Positions 1 to 8,783 of a stretch of DNA of 64,000 bases are shown here, piece after piece. Location of the stretch: NCBI RefSeq assembly GCF_035593345.1, contig NZ_CP141606.1:372001-436000 (forward strand), written 5' to 3'. Source of the DNA: Lelliottia sp. JS-SCA-14. Lineage in GTDB: Bacteria > Pseudomonadota > Gammaproteobacteria > Enterobacterales > Enterobacteriaceae. The position numbers and the translations under genes were made by a program. Under the pieces are notes generated by a model that was not told the origin of the DNA, did not search any database, and saw nothing but the letters and a program-made list of their open reading frames with translations. Numbering within the stretch: position 1 is the stretch's first letter; every line of letters starts with the position of its first letter.

Positions 1-2
1 GT

Positions 3-239
3 ATGGACTGGATAAAAAACAAAGTCTCAGATTACTCCGTGGAGGATTATTCGGGAAAAGTCGCCACGATGCTCGCACGCTTACCCGATATTATAAAAGG
101 CGATGCCTTCCGAAACGAAATGGCGCGTTTTATCCCGCAGGACGTGCAGGAGCGTACACTGCATAAAGAGAAATTTTTTATTTTCCTGACGGCTGAAATC
201 ACTGGATTGCTGCAACAAGTGCAACTGGGGTTTCACTGA
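3..239 (+). CDS. C-terminal end of an unidentified protein (probably 5' truncated by the window edge)
   Basis: An open frame of 78 codons begins at the window edge and ends with TGA. The ATG at position 3 may be internal, because nothing upstream is visible and no ribosome binding site can be judged. The protein is hydrophilic and mildly charged, without signal peptide or membrane segment, and I recognise no motif. It converges on the glycosyltransferase gene to its right. In Flag-2 loci the stretch beside lfgN often carries surface-modification genes, so this could be the tail of a transferase, but that is only position-based inference. Confidence 0.45.
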   Translation: MDWIKNKVSDYSVEDYSGKVATMLARLPDIIKGDAFRNEMARFIPQDVQERTLHKEKFFIFLTAEITGLLQQVQLGFH

Positions 240-272
240 GGAAAATGCCCGGCCTGGGCTTACTCGGTTTTT

Positions 273-303
273 GTAGGCCCGTGCAAACGAAGTGCCGCCG
301 GGC
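273..303. repeat. REP-like palindromic unit
   Basis: The stretch has the enterobacterial REP layout: GTAGGCC at one end, an imperfect GC-rich hairpin, and GCCGGGC at the other. It lies in the gap between the two convergent genes, the usual place for such units. Confidence 0.5.
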
Positions 304-331
304 GATGTTGACTGGCGGCTCTAATTCCTCT

Positions 332-997
332 TTAAGAAATCGCGTCCAGAGGTTTAAAGAATAAAGGGCGATAATCGACGACAGTGTTTTCAATATCGCT
401 TTTATCCGGGATCTGAAAACCGGCGCACGGATAAAGCCCCAGCCAGCAATCCTTCATCATCAGGTGCCACCAGTTCACGTCCAGTACGGCATGTTGTGGG
501 GCGTCTTCTTGCTCCAGCATGGCCAGGCTCTGGCGAAAATTCTCGCGCAGGGTCGCGAAGTAGTGGCGCTTCACCCGGTACGCGCAGGAACACCATGCCC
601 GGTTTACCCGTATCAGATAATCAATGCTTTTCAGCGGTGTCACGAGCTGATAATTGGCCGCCAGCAGGGCGACGTCCCAGTTAATGGCGCCGAGTGTTTT
701 TAGCCAGGCATTAAGTCTGGCAACGCTTTGCCCGTCGCGGATAAACTCAAAGTCATCTTCCAGAATCAGCACATCTTCCCAGCCTTCCGCTATTGCCATC
801 TCCAGCACGGCAATATGCGATTTGACGCAACCCACCGCACCGGGCGTGGCTTTAATTCCCTCGAAACGGATCACTTTTTCTTTGGGGGCGTTCAGCTCGC
901 GTAACTGTCGTCTCATATGGACATTACGGTCGCGGCGGTGGGTCAGATTGATGTACACAATCCGGGAAAAGGCGGCCCAGTGAATCGTTTCTTTCAT
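332..997 (-). CDS. GT25-family glycosyltransferase
   Basis: The 221-residue product shows the hallmarks of family GT25 (LPS/LOS sugar transferases such as LgtB/Lex1). These are YINLTHRRDRN near the N-terminus, GCVKSH about residue 56, and the acidic LILEDDFEF block about residue 75 that normally binds the metal-nucleotide sugar. No signal peptide is seen, fitting a cytoplasmic enzyme. The gene ends the leftward run lfgA-lfgM-lfgN-(Kdo-transferase-like)-GT25, with only 2 bases between it and its upstream neighbour, so co-expression with flagellar genes is likely. Acceptor and donor cannot be read from sequence; lateral flagellin or LPS are the obvious candidates. The family call is firm, the role is inference. 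Confidence 0.8.
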   Translation of the reverse strand: MKETIHWAAFSRIVYINLTHRRDRNVHMRRQLRELNAPKEKVIRFEGIKATPGAVGCVKSHIAVLEMAIAEGWEDVLILEDDFEFIRDGQSVARLNAWLKTLGAINWDVALLAANYQLVTPLKSIDYLIRVNRAWCSCAYRVKRHYFATLRENFRQSLAMLEQEDAPQHAVLDVNWWHLMMKDCWLGLYPCAGFQIPDKSDIENTVVDYRPLFFKPLDAIS

Positions 998-999
998 GA

Positions 1000-2133
1000 T
1001 CAGTGCCTGATAAATGCGCGTGCGATATCTGCGGGAATGGGCGCGCTTGCCCGCACTTCTACCCCGGTAAACAGATAGCGATGGAGATATTTTTTGAGCT
1101 GCTCGTGGCTAAAATTCTGATAAAACGCTCGCCCCAACACCTCTACCGGCTTGTGATACAGCTTCGCTTCCAGGCCGACGGTTGAGTTTATGGTGACCAC
1201 TCGGGAAGAGGCTTTGATCAGATCGAGGGTGTTTTCCTGGGTAATTTTGAATTTGTAGCGTTGCTGCAGTTTGGCAATGTTGACCAGCTCCGATGGCTCC
1301 GTTTCCGCCGGGTGAATTTTGACCACCAAATCGCGTTTTTCCTGACGCGCAAGGCGACTGGCGTGCCGGACGGCCTCTTCGTTGCGCAGATCGGCATTGA
1401 GCCACAGCTGCGTATCGTATGAGACCTGCAGCGGCAGAAAAATAAAACCACGTTGATGCCCAAGAACCCTGTCCTGAGAAATCTCAGCGATCAGCTTTTC
1501 ACAAGGGTTGTTGCGCGCCTGCAGCGGCGGCTGGCGTTTTTCAGCTTCGTACCCGATCATCCATTGGGTGTGGAAATCCTCCGGCACGTCGGGCAGCGCA
1601 TCCAGGCATTTCGGGTTAAGTGCCAGCGCAGAGCGGGCGTTGGAACCCTGCGGATCGATAAACACTTTGTTGGGAAAATTCGACAGTTCGATGTAGCGCG
1701 TTGTGATGCTGCGCTGCTGGCAAAAGAGCGTGGCGGGCAGTTCAGCCAGGCCATTTCCTGAGCACAGGATCATTTTCCTCAGGCCGTTCAGCTCTGGTTT
1801 GTTCATCAGCTGGAGCAGGATATACAGATAAATGTTCCAACAGCGTTGATACTCCAGCTTCTGAATCAAAAATTCGCGTGATCCACGGATATCGCTATCA
1901 ATGCGGCTAAAAAGCGAGGGCTTCTGTTGCTGAAAAGCGTCCGGTGTGGGGAGATTCATTTCCCCGGCGATGCGGCACAGAGTGATGTCGCTGAGATTTT
2001 CGCTGAGCCACTCCGAGATCGGCTCCCAGGGGGAAATCGCGACAATCGCTTGCTGCTCGTCGGCGGGCAGGGCGTTGATCACGCGGGAATAAAATTGCGC
2101 GTTCTCGATGGTTTCCATGTAAAAGCCAATCAT
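1000..2133 (-). CDS. Capsule-type (KpsS/KpsC-like) glycosyltransferase, possible Kdo transferase
   Basis: The frame is open further upstream but would overlap lfgN; the ATG at 2133 sits 2 bases from the lfgN stop and is the sensible start, giving 377 residues. The C-terminal half carries the pattern of the KpsS/LipB capsule synthesis family: FIFLPLQVSYDTQ, then VVKIHPAE, then VVTINSTVGLEAK. In characterised members these elements belong to beta-Kdo transferases with a retaining Rossmann domain. The N-terminal third is not recognisable. No signal peptide is present. It is translationally close to lfgN and the GT25 gene, so a lateral-flagellum or surface glycan role is plausible. It is unusual here because no other capsule genes are visible. 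Family confidence is moderate, substrate unknown. Confidence 0.65.
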   Translation of the reverse strand: MIGFYMETIENAQFYSRVINALPADEQQAIVAISPWEPISEWLSENLSDITLCRIAGEMNLPTPDAFQQQKPSLFSRIDSDIRGSREFLIQKLEYQRCWNIYLYILLQLMNKPELNGLRKMILCSGNGLAELPATLFCQQRSITTRYIELSNFPNKVFIDPQGSNARSALALNPKCLDALPDVPEDFHTQWMIGYEAEKRQPPLQARNNPCEKLIAEISQDRVLGHQRGFIFLPLQVSYDTQLWLNADLRNEEAVRHASRLARQEKRDLVVKIHPAETEPSELVNIAKLQQRYKFKITQENTLDLIKASSRVVTINSTVGLEAKLYHKPVEVLGRAFYQNFSHEQLKKYLHRYLFTGVEVRASAPIPADIARAFIRH

Positions 2134-2134
2134 C

Positions 2135-2572
2135 TCACACCTGCCGATAAAGCCAGTTCTCCGGCTCGCCCACGTTAAACAGGTTTTGCAGAACGTCCTG
2201 CTGCATCGCCAGCACCATGCCATTGCTGTCGTTCAGGGTTTTGCATTCGGCGGCGATCTGCTCCAGCGAATCCCAGAGCGTGTTGAGCTGTGACTGATTG
2301 GCGGCGGGCAGGCGGGTGAAGAGCGTACGCAGGCCGTGCGCGCCGGCGGGGATCCCGAGCTGGGTCAGGAGCTGATAGCGCTGTCGGCTGTTTTCCAGAA
2401 GCTGCTCATACACTGTGAAAATGCTGGCGTTCAGCGCCTCCAGTTCCTGCGCGTTGCGCGCGATCAGCAGCTGACGCTGATCCTTCAGCAGGGATTTCAG
2501 CTGGCCGTAACGGTTACGGTCATCAACCATCCCCTGGATCAGCGTTTTGACGCTCTGTGCGGCGTTACTCAT
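2135..2572 (-). CDS. lfgN: Lateral flagellar chaperone FlgN homologue LfgN
   Basis: A 145-residue, mostly helical protein, the usual size of FlgN. FlgN chaperones hold the hook-filament junction proteins FlgK and FlgL in the cytoplasm and hand them to the export gate. The N-terminal half has the FlgN-like spacing of leucines and glutamines (LKSLLKDQRQLLIARNAQEL). It starts 2 bases after lfgM ends, as flgM-flgN do in most enterobacteria, and follows lfgA in the same leftward operon. Its partners lfgK and lfgL are encoded in the rightward operon of this window. Confidence 0.88.
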   Translation of the reverse strand: MSNAAQSVKTLIQGMVDDRNRYGQLKSLLKDQRQLLIARNAQELEALNASIFTVYEQLLENSRQRYQLLTQLGIPAGAHGLRTLFTRLPAANQSQLNTLWDSLEQIAAECKTLNDSNGMVLAMQQDVLQNLFNVGEPENWLYRQV

Positions 2573-2574
2573 GT

Positions 2575-2847
2575 TTACCTCTGATAGTATTGCTCTATCG
2601 CGCTGGTCAGGGCATCGAGATCGACGCTGATTTTCCCGCTGGCGATAGCCTCTTTCATGCTGGCGACGCGCGCCATATCGACTTCTGGCATCGTAGCCAG
2701 CTGCGTCTGCGCATCTCCGAGAACCGGGTCAATGGCAGTGGTGCGTGCGACTTTCATCTCCTCAGCACCTGCGGTGCGAGTCTGTGCTGTCGCACTGGAC
2801 TGATTGATCGCGCTCGTCATGGCGTACTGTGGGGATGTCACTTTCAT
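2575..2847 (-). CDS. lfgM: Anti-sigma-28 factor FlgM homologue LfgM
   Basis: The 90-residue product has the FlgM length and layout: a flexible, polar N-terminal half and a C-terminal sigma-binding stretch (VDMARVASMKEAIASGKISV followed by DLDALTSAIEQYYQR). FlgM homologues hold the flagellar sigma factor inactive until the hook-basal body is complete and the inhibitor is exported. Its expected target here is LafS at 41.6 kb. It sits between lfgA and lfgN on the minus strand. The 128 bases separating it from lfgA could hold its own promoter, but I found no convincing sigma28 motif there. Confidence 0.9.
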   Translation of the reverse strand: MKVTSPQYAMTSAINQSSATAQTRTAGAEEMKVARTTAIDPVLGDAQTQLATMPEVDMARVASMKEAIASGKISVDLDALTSAIEQYYQR

Positions 2848-2975
2848 CGCTTACTCCATCTTCTTGTTTGTGCAGGTTGCGTCAGCTATCTGGCGGGCGG
2901 AAAAAACCTTTCCGATCTCCTTACCCCTGTAAAGCGACGCGCTGAGGGCGAAACTTAAACCCGGCGTAAAGTTTT

Positions 2976-3761
2976 TTAATTTTTCGCGCTGAGGTTTGTT
3001 CGGACCACGCCCATGTCGCTGACGATGGCGGTCACTTCCCGCTCGCTGCTCTCATTTTTCACTTTGATCATCTCGCCTTTGCGCCCTTTTTTGGTGGCGA
3101 TCCCCATGGTGCGGGCCTCGACGCCGTCCTGATCGGCAATCATCAGCACCCGCTGACCGCGCTCGACCATCACCGGCGAATCCAGCTGACTCATGCTCAA
3201 CGGCTGAAGTTCACGCACGCGGCGCTTGAGCGTCAGGCCCACCACGTCGTCGGGATGGGTAATGTATCCGCTGCGCAAGTTGCTGATATTGAACTTCTTC
3301 AGGGTGATATCGGAGGGACCGAGCACATGCCCGCGCTCAAGGGTGTTTTTGGCCATCAGCACGGAAAGATAGATATCCGGTTTGACCGTCACCGCCACTT
3401 CCCAGCCGTTCGCGCTGTCACAGCGCACGTCAAAGCGCAGCCTGCGCAGATCGAGGCGCTCGCCCGAGGGCATGCTGACCGTCAGCGGCGCGCCACACGG
3501 GGCGTATTGCGAGATCTCAGAAGGAATAAACAGATTGAGCTTCGCCTGGTAATCCTCCCAGCGATTGCGCTGCGCTTCCTGGCGAATGGTGTCGGAAGCC
3601 GCCTGCTGGACGCGGGTATGCACCTGCTTACGGGCGCTGGCAGGCGTCGGGGGCGCGGCGGCGGAAGTCGCGGCAAAGCACAGTAATGCTGCGGCCAGGG
3701 TGAGGCGGAAAAAGCCCTTCCCGTTATGCGGTGCAGATGGTGATAAAACGCTATGAATCAT
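2976..3761 (-). CDS. lfgA: P-ring assembly chaperone FlgA homologue LfgA
   Basis: FlgA is the periplasmic chaperone for P-ring (FlgI) polymerisation. The product ends with the SAF/FlgA C-terminal domain (ARTMGIATKKGRKGEMIKVK, then VVRTNLSAKN) and has a cleavable signal (LTLAAALLCFAATSAAA). The frame could start at 3809, but those 16 extra codons lie across the divergent sigma54 promoter at 3775-3790, so I take the ATG at 3761, giving about 261 residues. It is the first gene of the leftward lfgA-M-N arm and is divergent from lfgB. Confidence 0.88.
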   Translation of the reverse strand: MIHSVLSPSAPHNGKGFFRLTLAAALLCFAATSAAAPPTPASARKQVHTRVQQAASDTIRQEAQRNRWEDYQAKLNLFIPSEISQYAPCGAPLTVSMPSGERLDLRRLRFDVRCDSANGWEVAVTVKPDIYLSVLMAKNTLERGHVLGPSDITLKKFNISNLRSGYITHPDDVVGLTLKRRVRELQPLSMSQLDSPVMVERGQRVLMIADQDGVEARTMGIATKKGRKGEMIKVKNESSEREVTAIVSDMGVVRTNLSAKN

Positions 3762-3774
3762 GATGTTATAAACC

Positions 3775-3790
3775 TGGCACGATAGTTGCT
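3775..3790 (+). promoter_or_regulatory. Sigma54 promoter of the lfgB-lafW operon
   Basis: The 16-mer TGGCACGATAGTTGCT matches the sigma54 consensus TGGCACG-N4-TTGCW, with the invariant GG and GC at the -24/-12 spacing. It lies 59 bases before lfgB and points rightward. Lateral flagellar systems use the sigma54 activator LafK, whose gene would be outside this window. A near-identical element stands before lafB at 38011. Confidence 0.9.
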
Positions 3791-3848
3791 TTAAAGATTG
3801 CAGCAACACGGACTATCGGCACTGTCCACCATCACGAAGGAGTGAGTT

Positions 3849-4199
3849 GTGAGTATTAGTTTTGATAAGGCATTGGGCGTTCATCCGCAAGCTGTAGCAC
3901 TTCGACTTTCCAGGGCGGAACTGCTTTCAGCAAACCTGGCTAACGTCGATACACCCAATTTCCAGGCTAAAGATATTGATTTTGCCGCGGAGATGCAACG
4001 TTCGCAGCGGGATTTCTTTCCAGGCTCGGCGGCGCAGAAGATGTATCGCGTGCCCTATCAGCCCTCCTCGGACGGCAACACCGTCGCGCTGGATGTGGAA
4101 CAAACAGAGTTTGCTAAAAATGTTCAGGACTACCAGATGAGCCTGGCGTTTTTAAACATGAAATTCACTGGCCTGAAGAAGGCCATTGAAGGCAAGTAA
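3849..4199 (+). CDS. lfgB: Lateral flagellar proximal rod protein FlgB
   Basis: A 116-residue rod protein with the flagellar rod/hook N-terminal signature: ALRLSRAELLSANLANVDTP, the helix shared by all axial proteins. FlgB forms the proximal rod with FlgC, FlgF and FliE. The start is a GTG preceded by AAGGAG seven bases upstream. It is the first gene downstream of the sigma54 promoter and is followed 19 bases later by lfgC. Confidence 0.92.
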   Translation: MSISFDKALGVHPQAVALRLSRAELLSANLANVDTPNFQAKDIDFAAEMQRSQRDFFPGSAAQKMYRVPYQPSSDGNTVALDVEQTEFAKNVQDYQMSLAFLNMKFTGLKKAIEGK

Positions 4200-4218
4200 T
4201 TGAATCAGGTAACGATTA

Positions 4219-4644
4219 ATGGCTTTTACCGATATCTACCGAGTCTCAGGCTCGGCCATGACGGCACAAACCGTCCGCCTGAACACCGTCGCCAGTAACC
4301 TCGCCAACGCCGACACCGCGGCGACGGCAGAAGCGGGCGTCTACAAAGCGCGTCGTCCGGTCTTCGCGGCGGTGTACCAGAACGACGAGCTGCTGAACAA
4401 CAACGGCTTGTCCGGCGCCCGCGTGCAGGTGATGGACGTGGTGGAATCCGGCAATGCGGTGCAGCGGTATGAACCGCATCACCCGATGGCGAACCCGGAC
4501 GGTTACGTCTGGTATCCCGACATCAACGTGGTGGAAGAGATGGCGGACATGATGTCCGCGTCGCGCAACTTCGAAACCAACGTCGATGTTCTTAACAATG
4601 TAAAAAGCATGCAGCAGAGCCTGCTGCGTCTGGGCGAGGCGTAA
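4219..4644 (+). CDS. lfgC: Lateral flagellar proximal rod protein FlgC
   Basis: The 141-residue product starts with a rod-type helix (SAMTAQTVRLNTVASNLANA) and ends with the C-terminal axial helix (EEMADMMSASRNFETNVDVL) typical of FlgC. It also carries the conserved HPMANPDGYVWYPDINVVEEM block. It builds the proximal rod in the periplasm after type III export. It lies between lfgB and lfgD. Confidence 0.93.
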   Translation: MAFTDIYRVSGSAMTAQTVRLNTVASNLANADTAATAEAGVYKARRPVFAAVYQNDELLNNNGLSGARVQVMDVVESGNAVQRYEPHHPMANPDGYVWYPDINVVEEMADMMSASRNFETNVDVLNNVKSMQQSLLRLGEA

Positions 4645-4647
4645 TAG

Positions 4648-5340
4648 ATGAGCGTGAATGGCGTTTCCACTCAATCCGGTACCACCACTTACGACAGCGG
4701 TGTATCCGCCAATGACAATAGCGCGGCGGGGATGAACAACCTGTTTATGCAGCTGCTGGTGGCACAAATCCAGAACCAGGATCCGTTGAATCCGACCGAC
4801 GGCACCGAATACGTCGGCCAGCTCGCGCAGCTGACCCAGGTGCAGTCGATGGAGACCATGTCGAAATTAATGGCCAACAACGCGGTGCTGATGGACAACC
4901 TGCAAACCCTGTCGACGGGCAACCTGGTGGGCCAGAAGGTGATGGTTCAGACCGACACCATCAACACCGACGGCAGCACCAACATTGAAGGCCGTCTGAC
5001 GCTGGATCATGCCGCCAACACCGTCACGGTGATCGTCAAAGACGAAAGCGGCACCGAGACCAAAATCGAGCTGGGCAAACAGGAAGCCGGTTCCGTGGAC
5101 TTCACTATCGACCCGCAGGAACTGGGGCTGAAAGAGGGCAAGTACACCATGACCGTGATGACCGACAACGAACCGGCCAAAGTGCCGATCGAAGTCGGCG
5201 GCGTGGTGAGCAACGTGCGCATCCCGCTCGACGGCACCGCGACCGTGCTCAACATCACCGGCATCGGCGAAGTGGCGTACAACAACATCACCCAGTTTGG
5301 TCAATCCAGCGATAAAACCCCTAAGGGATTAACGAGTTAA
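4648..5340 (+). CDS. lfgD: Hook capping/scaffold protein FlgD
   Basis: FlgD caps the growing hook and is lost once FlgK takes over. The 230-residue protein has the diagnostic FlgD N-terminal segment (LFMQLLVAQIQNQDPLNPTD, then GTEYVGQLAQLTQVQSMETM) about residues 34-73, followed by a Tudor/FnIII-like C-terminal part. It begins 3 bases after lfgC and is followed by lfgE. Confidence 0.93.
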   Translation: MSVNGVSTQSGTTTYDSGVSANDNSAAGMNNLFMQLLVAQIQNQDPLNPTDGTEYVGQLAQLTQVQSMETMSKLMANNAVLMDNLQTLSTGNLVGQKVMVQTDTINTDGSTNIEGRLTLDHAANTVTVIVKDESGTETKIELGKQEAGSVDFTIDPQELGLKEGKYTMTVMTDNEPAKVPIEVGGVVSNVRIPLDGTATVLNITGIGEVAYNNITQFGQSSDKTPKGLTS

Positions 5341-5352
5341 TCAGGAATTACT

Positions 5353-6540
5353 ATGAGCTTTGATATTGCAGTTTCTGGCCTGAATGCCATCAACCAACAG
5401 CTTGGGGCGATCTCCAACAACATCGCCAACTCCGGCACCGTGGGCTTTAAATCCGGCCGCGCTGAGTTTGCTTCTTTATATGCCGAAGGCCAGCCGCTGG
5501 GCGTGGGCGTCACCGGCGTGGCGCAGAGTATCTCCAAAAGCGGAACCATTTTTGCCTCTGCCAACAGCCTGGATCTGGCGATCAACGGCGACGGCTTCTT
5601 TATGATGCGCGACAGCACCGGCACCACCGCCTACACCCGCGCGGGCTATATGCAAACCGACAACAACGGCAACCTGATCAACAACCTGGGCATGTACCTG
5701 CAGGGTTATCCGGTCGATGCTAACGGTGTGGTACAGACCGGCACCATCGGCAATCTGACCATCAGCAGCGGCTCGATTCCGGCGAAAGCGACCAGCACTC
5801 TCGACTTTACCGCCAACCTGAACGCCAACGAAAAGCTGCCGGAAAACGCCACCTTTGATCCGAAGGACGAAAAATCCTACAACCATACCTACGCCACGCA
5901 GGTGTTCGACTCCCTGGGCCGCGAACACACCATGAAGCAGTACTTCGTGAAAACCTCGGACAACGAGTGGGAAGTGCACTACTACATGGACGATCAGGAT
6001 CTCGGCACCACCGAGAAAATGACCTTCACCGAGCAGGGCGTGTTGCAGGCGCCGACCGGGCCGGTGACCGTTAATGCAGATATTCCTGGCGCGGAAGGCA
6101 TCGAACTGACCCTGAGCTACAGCGGCACCACCCAGTTCGGCTCTGATTTCTCGGTCAGCAAAAACAGCGGTAACGGCTACGCCTCGGGCGAACGTACCGG
6201 GCAGATGATCGACAAAGACGGCAGCGTCTACGCCACCTTCTCCAACGGCGAGCGCCTGTTGCAGGGCCAGCTGGTGCTGGCGAGCTTCTCCAACCCGAAC
6301 GGCCTCTCGTCCCAGGATGGCACCACCTGGTCGCAAACCGCCAGTTCCGGCACGCCGCTGACGGGCGCACCGGGCACCGGCCTGCTGGGGGCGATCAGCT
6401 CCAACACTCTGGAAGGCTCTAACGTCGATCTCACCGCCGAACTGGTCGGGCTGATGACCGCCCAGCGTAACTACCAGGCCAACACCAAAGTGATCAGCAC
6501 CAACGACAGCATGATGAATTCGCTGTTCCAGGCCCTGTAA
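5353..6540 (+). CDS. lfgE: Flagellar hook protein FlgE
   Basis: At 395 residues this fits hook proteins. The N-terminus (SGLNAINQQLGAISNNIANS) and C-terminus (ELVGLMTAQRNYQANTKVIS) are the paired axial helices, and the FlgE D2-type central domain lies between. It polymerises into the lateral hook after export. Its stop codon overlaps the lfgF start (TAATG). Confidence 0.94.
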   Translation: MSFDIAVSGLNAINQQLGAISNNIANSGTVGFKSGRAEFASLYAEGQPLGVGVTGVAQSISKSGTIFASANSLDLAINGDGFFMMRDSTGTTAYTRAGYMQTDNNGNLINNLGMYLQGYPVDANGVVQTGTIGNLTISSGSIPAKATSTLDFTANLNANEKLPENATFDPKDEKSYNHTYATQVFDSLGREHTMKQYFVKTSDNEWEVHYYMDDQDLGTTEKMTFTEQGVLQAPTGPVTVNADIPGAEGIELTLSYSGTTQFGSDFSVSKNSGNGYASGERTGQMIDKDGSVYATFSNGERLLQGQLVLASFSNPNGLSSQDGTTWSQTASSGTPLTGAPGTGLLGAISSNTLEGSNVDLTAELVGLMTAQRNYQANTKVISTNDSMMNSLFQAL

Positions 6541-7271
6541 TGGACCACTTAATTTATACCGCCGTGAGCGGGGCGTCCCGCAGCCTCGCCCAGCAGCAGA
6601 TCCACGCGAATAACCTGGCGAACGTCAACACCCAGGGTTTTCGTCACGATCTTGACAGCGCGATGTCGCAGCAGATTCAGGGGGAGGGTTATGCCTCCCG
6701 TTTTCTGGTGCAACAGCAGCAGGGCGGCGTCGATCTGACGCCGGGCGCGACGCGTGAAACCGGGCGCGATCTTGACGTCGCTGTTAAAGGTAGCGGCCTG
6801 ATTGCGCTGGTCAGCGGCAACCGCGAGGTCTACACCCGCAACGGCCAGATGGAAGTCGGCCCGGAAGGCGATCTGACCATCGACGGCCTGCCGGTCTCCG
6901 GCGACAACGGCCCGATCGTGCTCCCGCCGTTCTCGTCCGTCAGCATCGCCGACGACGGGGTGATCACTATCGTGGCGGACGACGGTGATATTGCCGCGCC
7001 GATGGACGTCGACCGCATCAAGCTGGTGGATATCGCCGCTGACCAGTTGAGCAAAAACAGCGCCGGTTTCCTGGTGACCAACGCCAACGTCAATCCGCGT
7101 ACCGAAGAGGTGGAAGTGGTTTCCGGCCACCTGGAAACCTCGAACGTCTCGGCGATTAACGAGATGGTCTCCAGCATCGCGCTCAACCGTCAGTTCGAAG
7201 CGCAAATCAAAATGATGAAGGCGGCAGAAGATCTGGCGACAGCGGGCAATCGCCTGCTGCGTAACGCCTGA
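6540..7271 (+). CDS. lfgF: Lateral flagellar proximal rod protein FlgF
   Basis: A 243-residue rod protein with the FlgF/FlgG architecture: N-terminal ASRSLAQQQIHANNLANVNT, a central beta domain, and a C-terminal axial helix (NEMVSSIALNRQFEAQIKMM). Start and the preceding stop share one base, which indicates translational coupling with lfgE. Confidence 0.93.
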   Translation: MDHLIYTAVSGASRSLAQQQIHANNLANVNTQGFRHDLDSAMSQQIQGEGYASRFLVQQQQGGVDLTPGATRETGRDLDVAVKGSGLIALVSGNREVYTRNGQMEVGPEGDLTIDGLPVSGDNGPIVLPPFSSVSIADDGVITIVADDGDIAAPMDVDRIKLVDIAADQLSKNSAGFLVTNANVNPRTEEVEVVSGHLETSNVSAINEMVSSIALNRQFEAQIKMMKAAEDLATAGNRLLRNA

Positions 7272-7301
7272 TTTTTTTCCGCTTAGCGAAAAGGAAAACC
7301 C

Positions 7302-8087
7302 ATGAATCCCGCTTTATGGATCAGTAAAACCGGTCTTGCCGCGCAAGACGCGAAGATGAGCGCCATCTCCAACAACCTGGCGAACGTCAACACCACCGGG
7401 TTTAAGCGCGATCGCGTGATGTTCGCCGATCTGTTCTATCAGAATCAGCGCACGCCGGGCGGTCAGCTTGACCAGAACAACACCTCGCCGACGGGTATTC
7501 AGTTCGGTACTGGCGTCAAAATCGTCGGCACCCAGAAAGAGTTCACCACCGGCAACATCCAGAACACCGGACAGACGCTGGACGTCGCCATCACCGGCCA
7601 GGGCTTTTTCCAGGTCGAAACCAGCGACGGCGATATCGCCTACACCCGCGCCGGTAACTTCCAGAAAAACCCGGACGGCCTGCTGACCAACGCTCAGGGC
7701 CTGCCGCTGGTGCCGCAGATTGAACTGCCGGACAACGTCAAAGATCTGCAGATCGGCAAAGACGGCACCGTCACCGCGACGGTCGCGGGCGAAGCTGACC
7801 CGGTGGAACTGGGACAGATCACCCTGGTGAACTTCGTCAATCCGGCCGGACTGGAAGCCCTCGGCGGCAACCTGTATCGCGAAACCGCCGCCAGCGGTGA
7901 AGCGGTGGAAGGCGTGGCGGGCGAAGAGGCATTCGGGCAGCTCGAACAGGGCTCGCTGGAAGGCTCCAACGTTCAGGTCGTGGAAGAGATGGTGGATATG
8001 ATCACCGTTCAGCGCGCCTACGAGATGAACGCCAAAATGGTCTCGGCGGCGGATGACATGCTCAAATTTGTCACGCAGTCGATGTAA
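7302..8087 (+). CDS. lfgG: Distal rod protein FlgG
   Basis: FlgG is the distal rod that spans the periplasm and passes through the P and L rings. The 261-residue length matches the family. The N-terminal LWISKTGLAAQDAKMSAISN and the C-terminal SNVQVVEEMVDMITVQRAYE are characteristic, and a GQTLDVAITGQGFFQV block is present. A good AAGGAAA site precedes the ATG. Confidence 0.95.
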   Translation: MNPALWISKTGLAAQDAKMSAISNNLANVNTTGFKRDRVMFADLFYQNQRTPGGQLDQNNTSPTGIQFGTGVKIVGTQKEFTTGNIQNTGQTLDVAITGQGFFQVETSDGDIAYTRAGNFQKNPDGLLTNAQGLPLVPQIELPDNVKDLQIGKDGTVTATVAGEADPVELGQITLVNFVNPAGLEALGGNLYRETAASGEAVEGVAGEEAFGQLEQGSLEGSNVQVVEEMVDMITVQRAYEMNAKMVSAADDMLKFVTQSM

Positions 8088-8106
8088 CGCGTGAAGTGAA
8101 AAAGAA

Positions 8107-8772
8107 ATGAAAAAGCAGTTAGTTATTGGATTTGTTGCGCTGCTGCTGGCCGGGTGTGAAAGCCCGGCGCTGTTAGTGCAAAAAGATGATGCGGCCTACG
8201 CGCCGCCAGAAGATTTCTCCATGCCGACCACCAAAGTGCAGGGCGGCGGGCTGTATAACGGCAACTACAACTGGTCCCTGACGCAGGACCGCCGCGCCTA
8301 TCGCGTGGGCGACATCCTGACGGTGAAACTGGACGAATCCACCCAGGCCAGCAAACAGGCGCGGACCAACTTCGGCAAGAAAAATGACGTCTCGATTGGC
8401 GTGCCGGAAGCCTTTGGTCACTCCGTGGATAAGCTCTCCGGCTCCATTGACGGCAGCCGCAATTTCAACGGCAACGCCACCTCCCAGCAGCAAAACAGCC
8501 TGCGCGGGGCCATCACCGTGGCGGTCTACAAAGTGCTGCCTAACGGCGTGCTCGCGGTGCGCGGTGAAAAATGGCTGACCCTCAATCAGGGCGATGAATA
8601 CATGCGCGTCACCGGACTGGTGCGTGCGGAAGACGTGGAGCGCGATAACTCGGTCTCCTCCCAGCGGATCGCCAACGCGCGCATCTCCTACGCCGGACGC
8701 GGGGCGCTCAGCGACTCCAACTCCGCAGGCTGGCTGACGCGCTTCTTCAACCATCCGCTATTCCCAATTTAA
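8107..8772 (+). CDS. lfgH: L-ring lipoprotein FlgH
   Basis: The 221-residue protein has a lipoprotein signal ending in the lipobox LLAGC, so the mature protein would be anchored to the outer membrane. Typical FlgH elements follow: [20 protein letters not shown] and the C-terminal [19 protein letters not shown]. It forms the outer-membrane bushing of the lateral basal body. Its stop is immediately upstream of lfgI. Confidence 0.95.
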   Translation: MKKQLVIGFVALLLAGCESPALLVQKDDAAYAPPEDFSMPTTKVQGGGLYNGNYNWSLTQDRRAYRVGDILTVKLDESTQASKQARTNFGKKNDVSIGVPEAFGHSVDKLSGSIDGSRNFNGNATSQQQNSLRGAITVAVYKVLPNGVLAVRGEKWLTLNQGDEYMRVTGLVRAEDVERDNSVSSQRIANARISYAGRGALSDSNSAGWLTRFFNHPLFPI

Positions 8773-8783
8773 TGGAGTCTGCG

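Noticed and set aside
2957..2990. TAAAGTTTTTTAATTTTTC as a sigma28 promoter
   Set aside because: The -35 half is good but the -10 position reads GCGCTGAG, and it points into the antisense of lfgA.
5476..6336. Leftward frame of 286 codons within lfgE, and similar ones within lfgF and lfgI
   Set aside because: They are antisense shadows of GC-rich flagellar genes with histidine/arginine-rich translations and no start signals.
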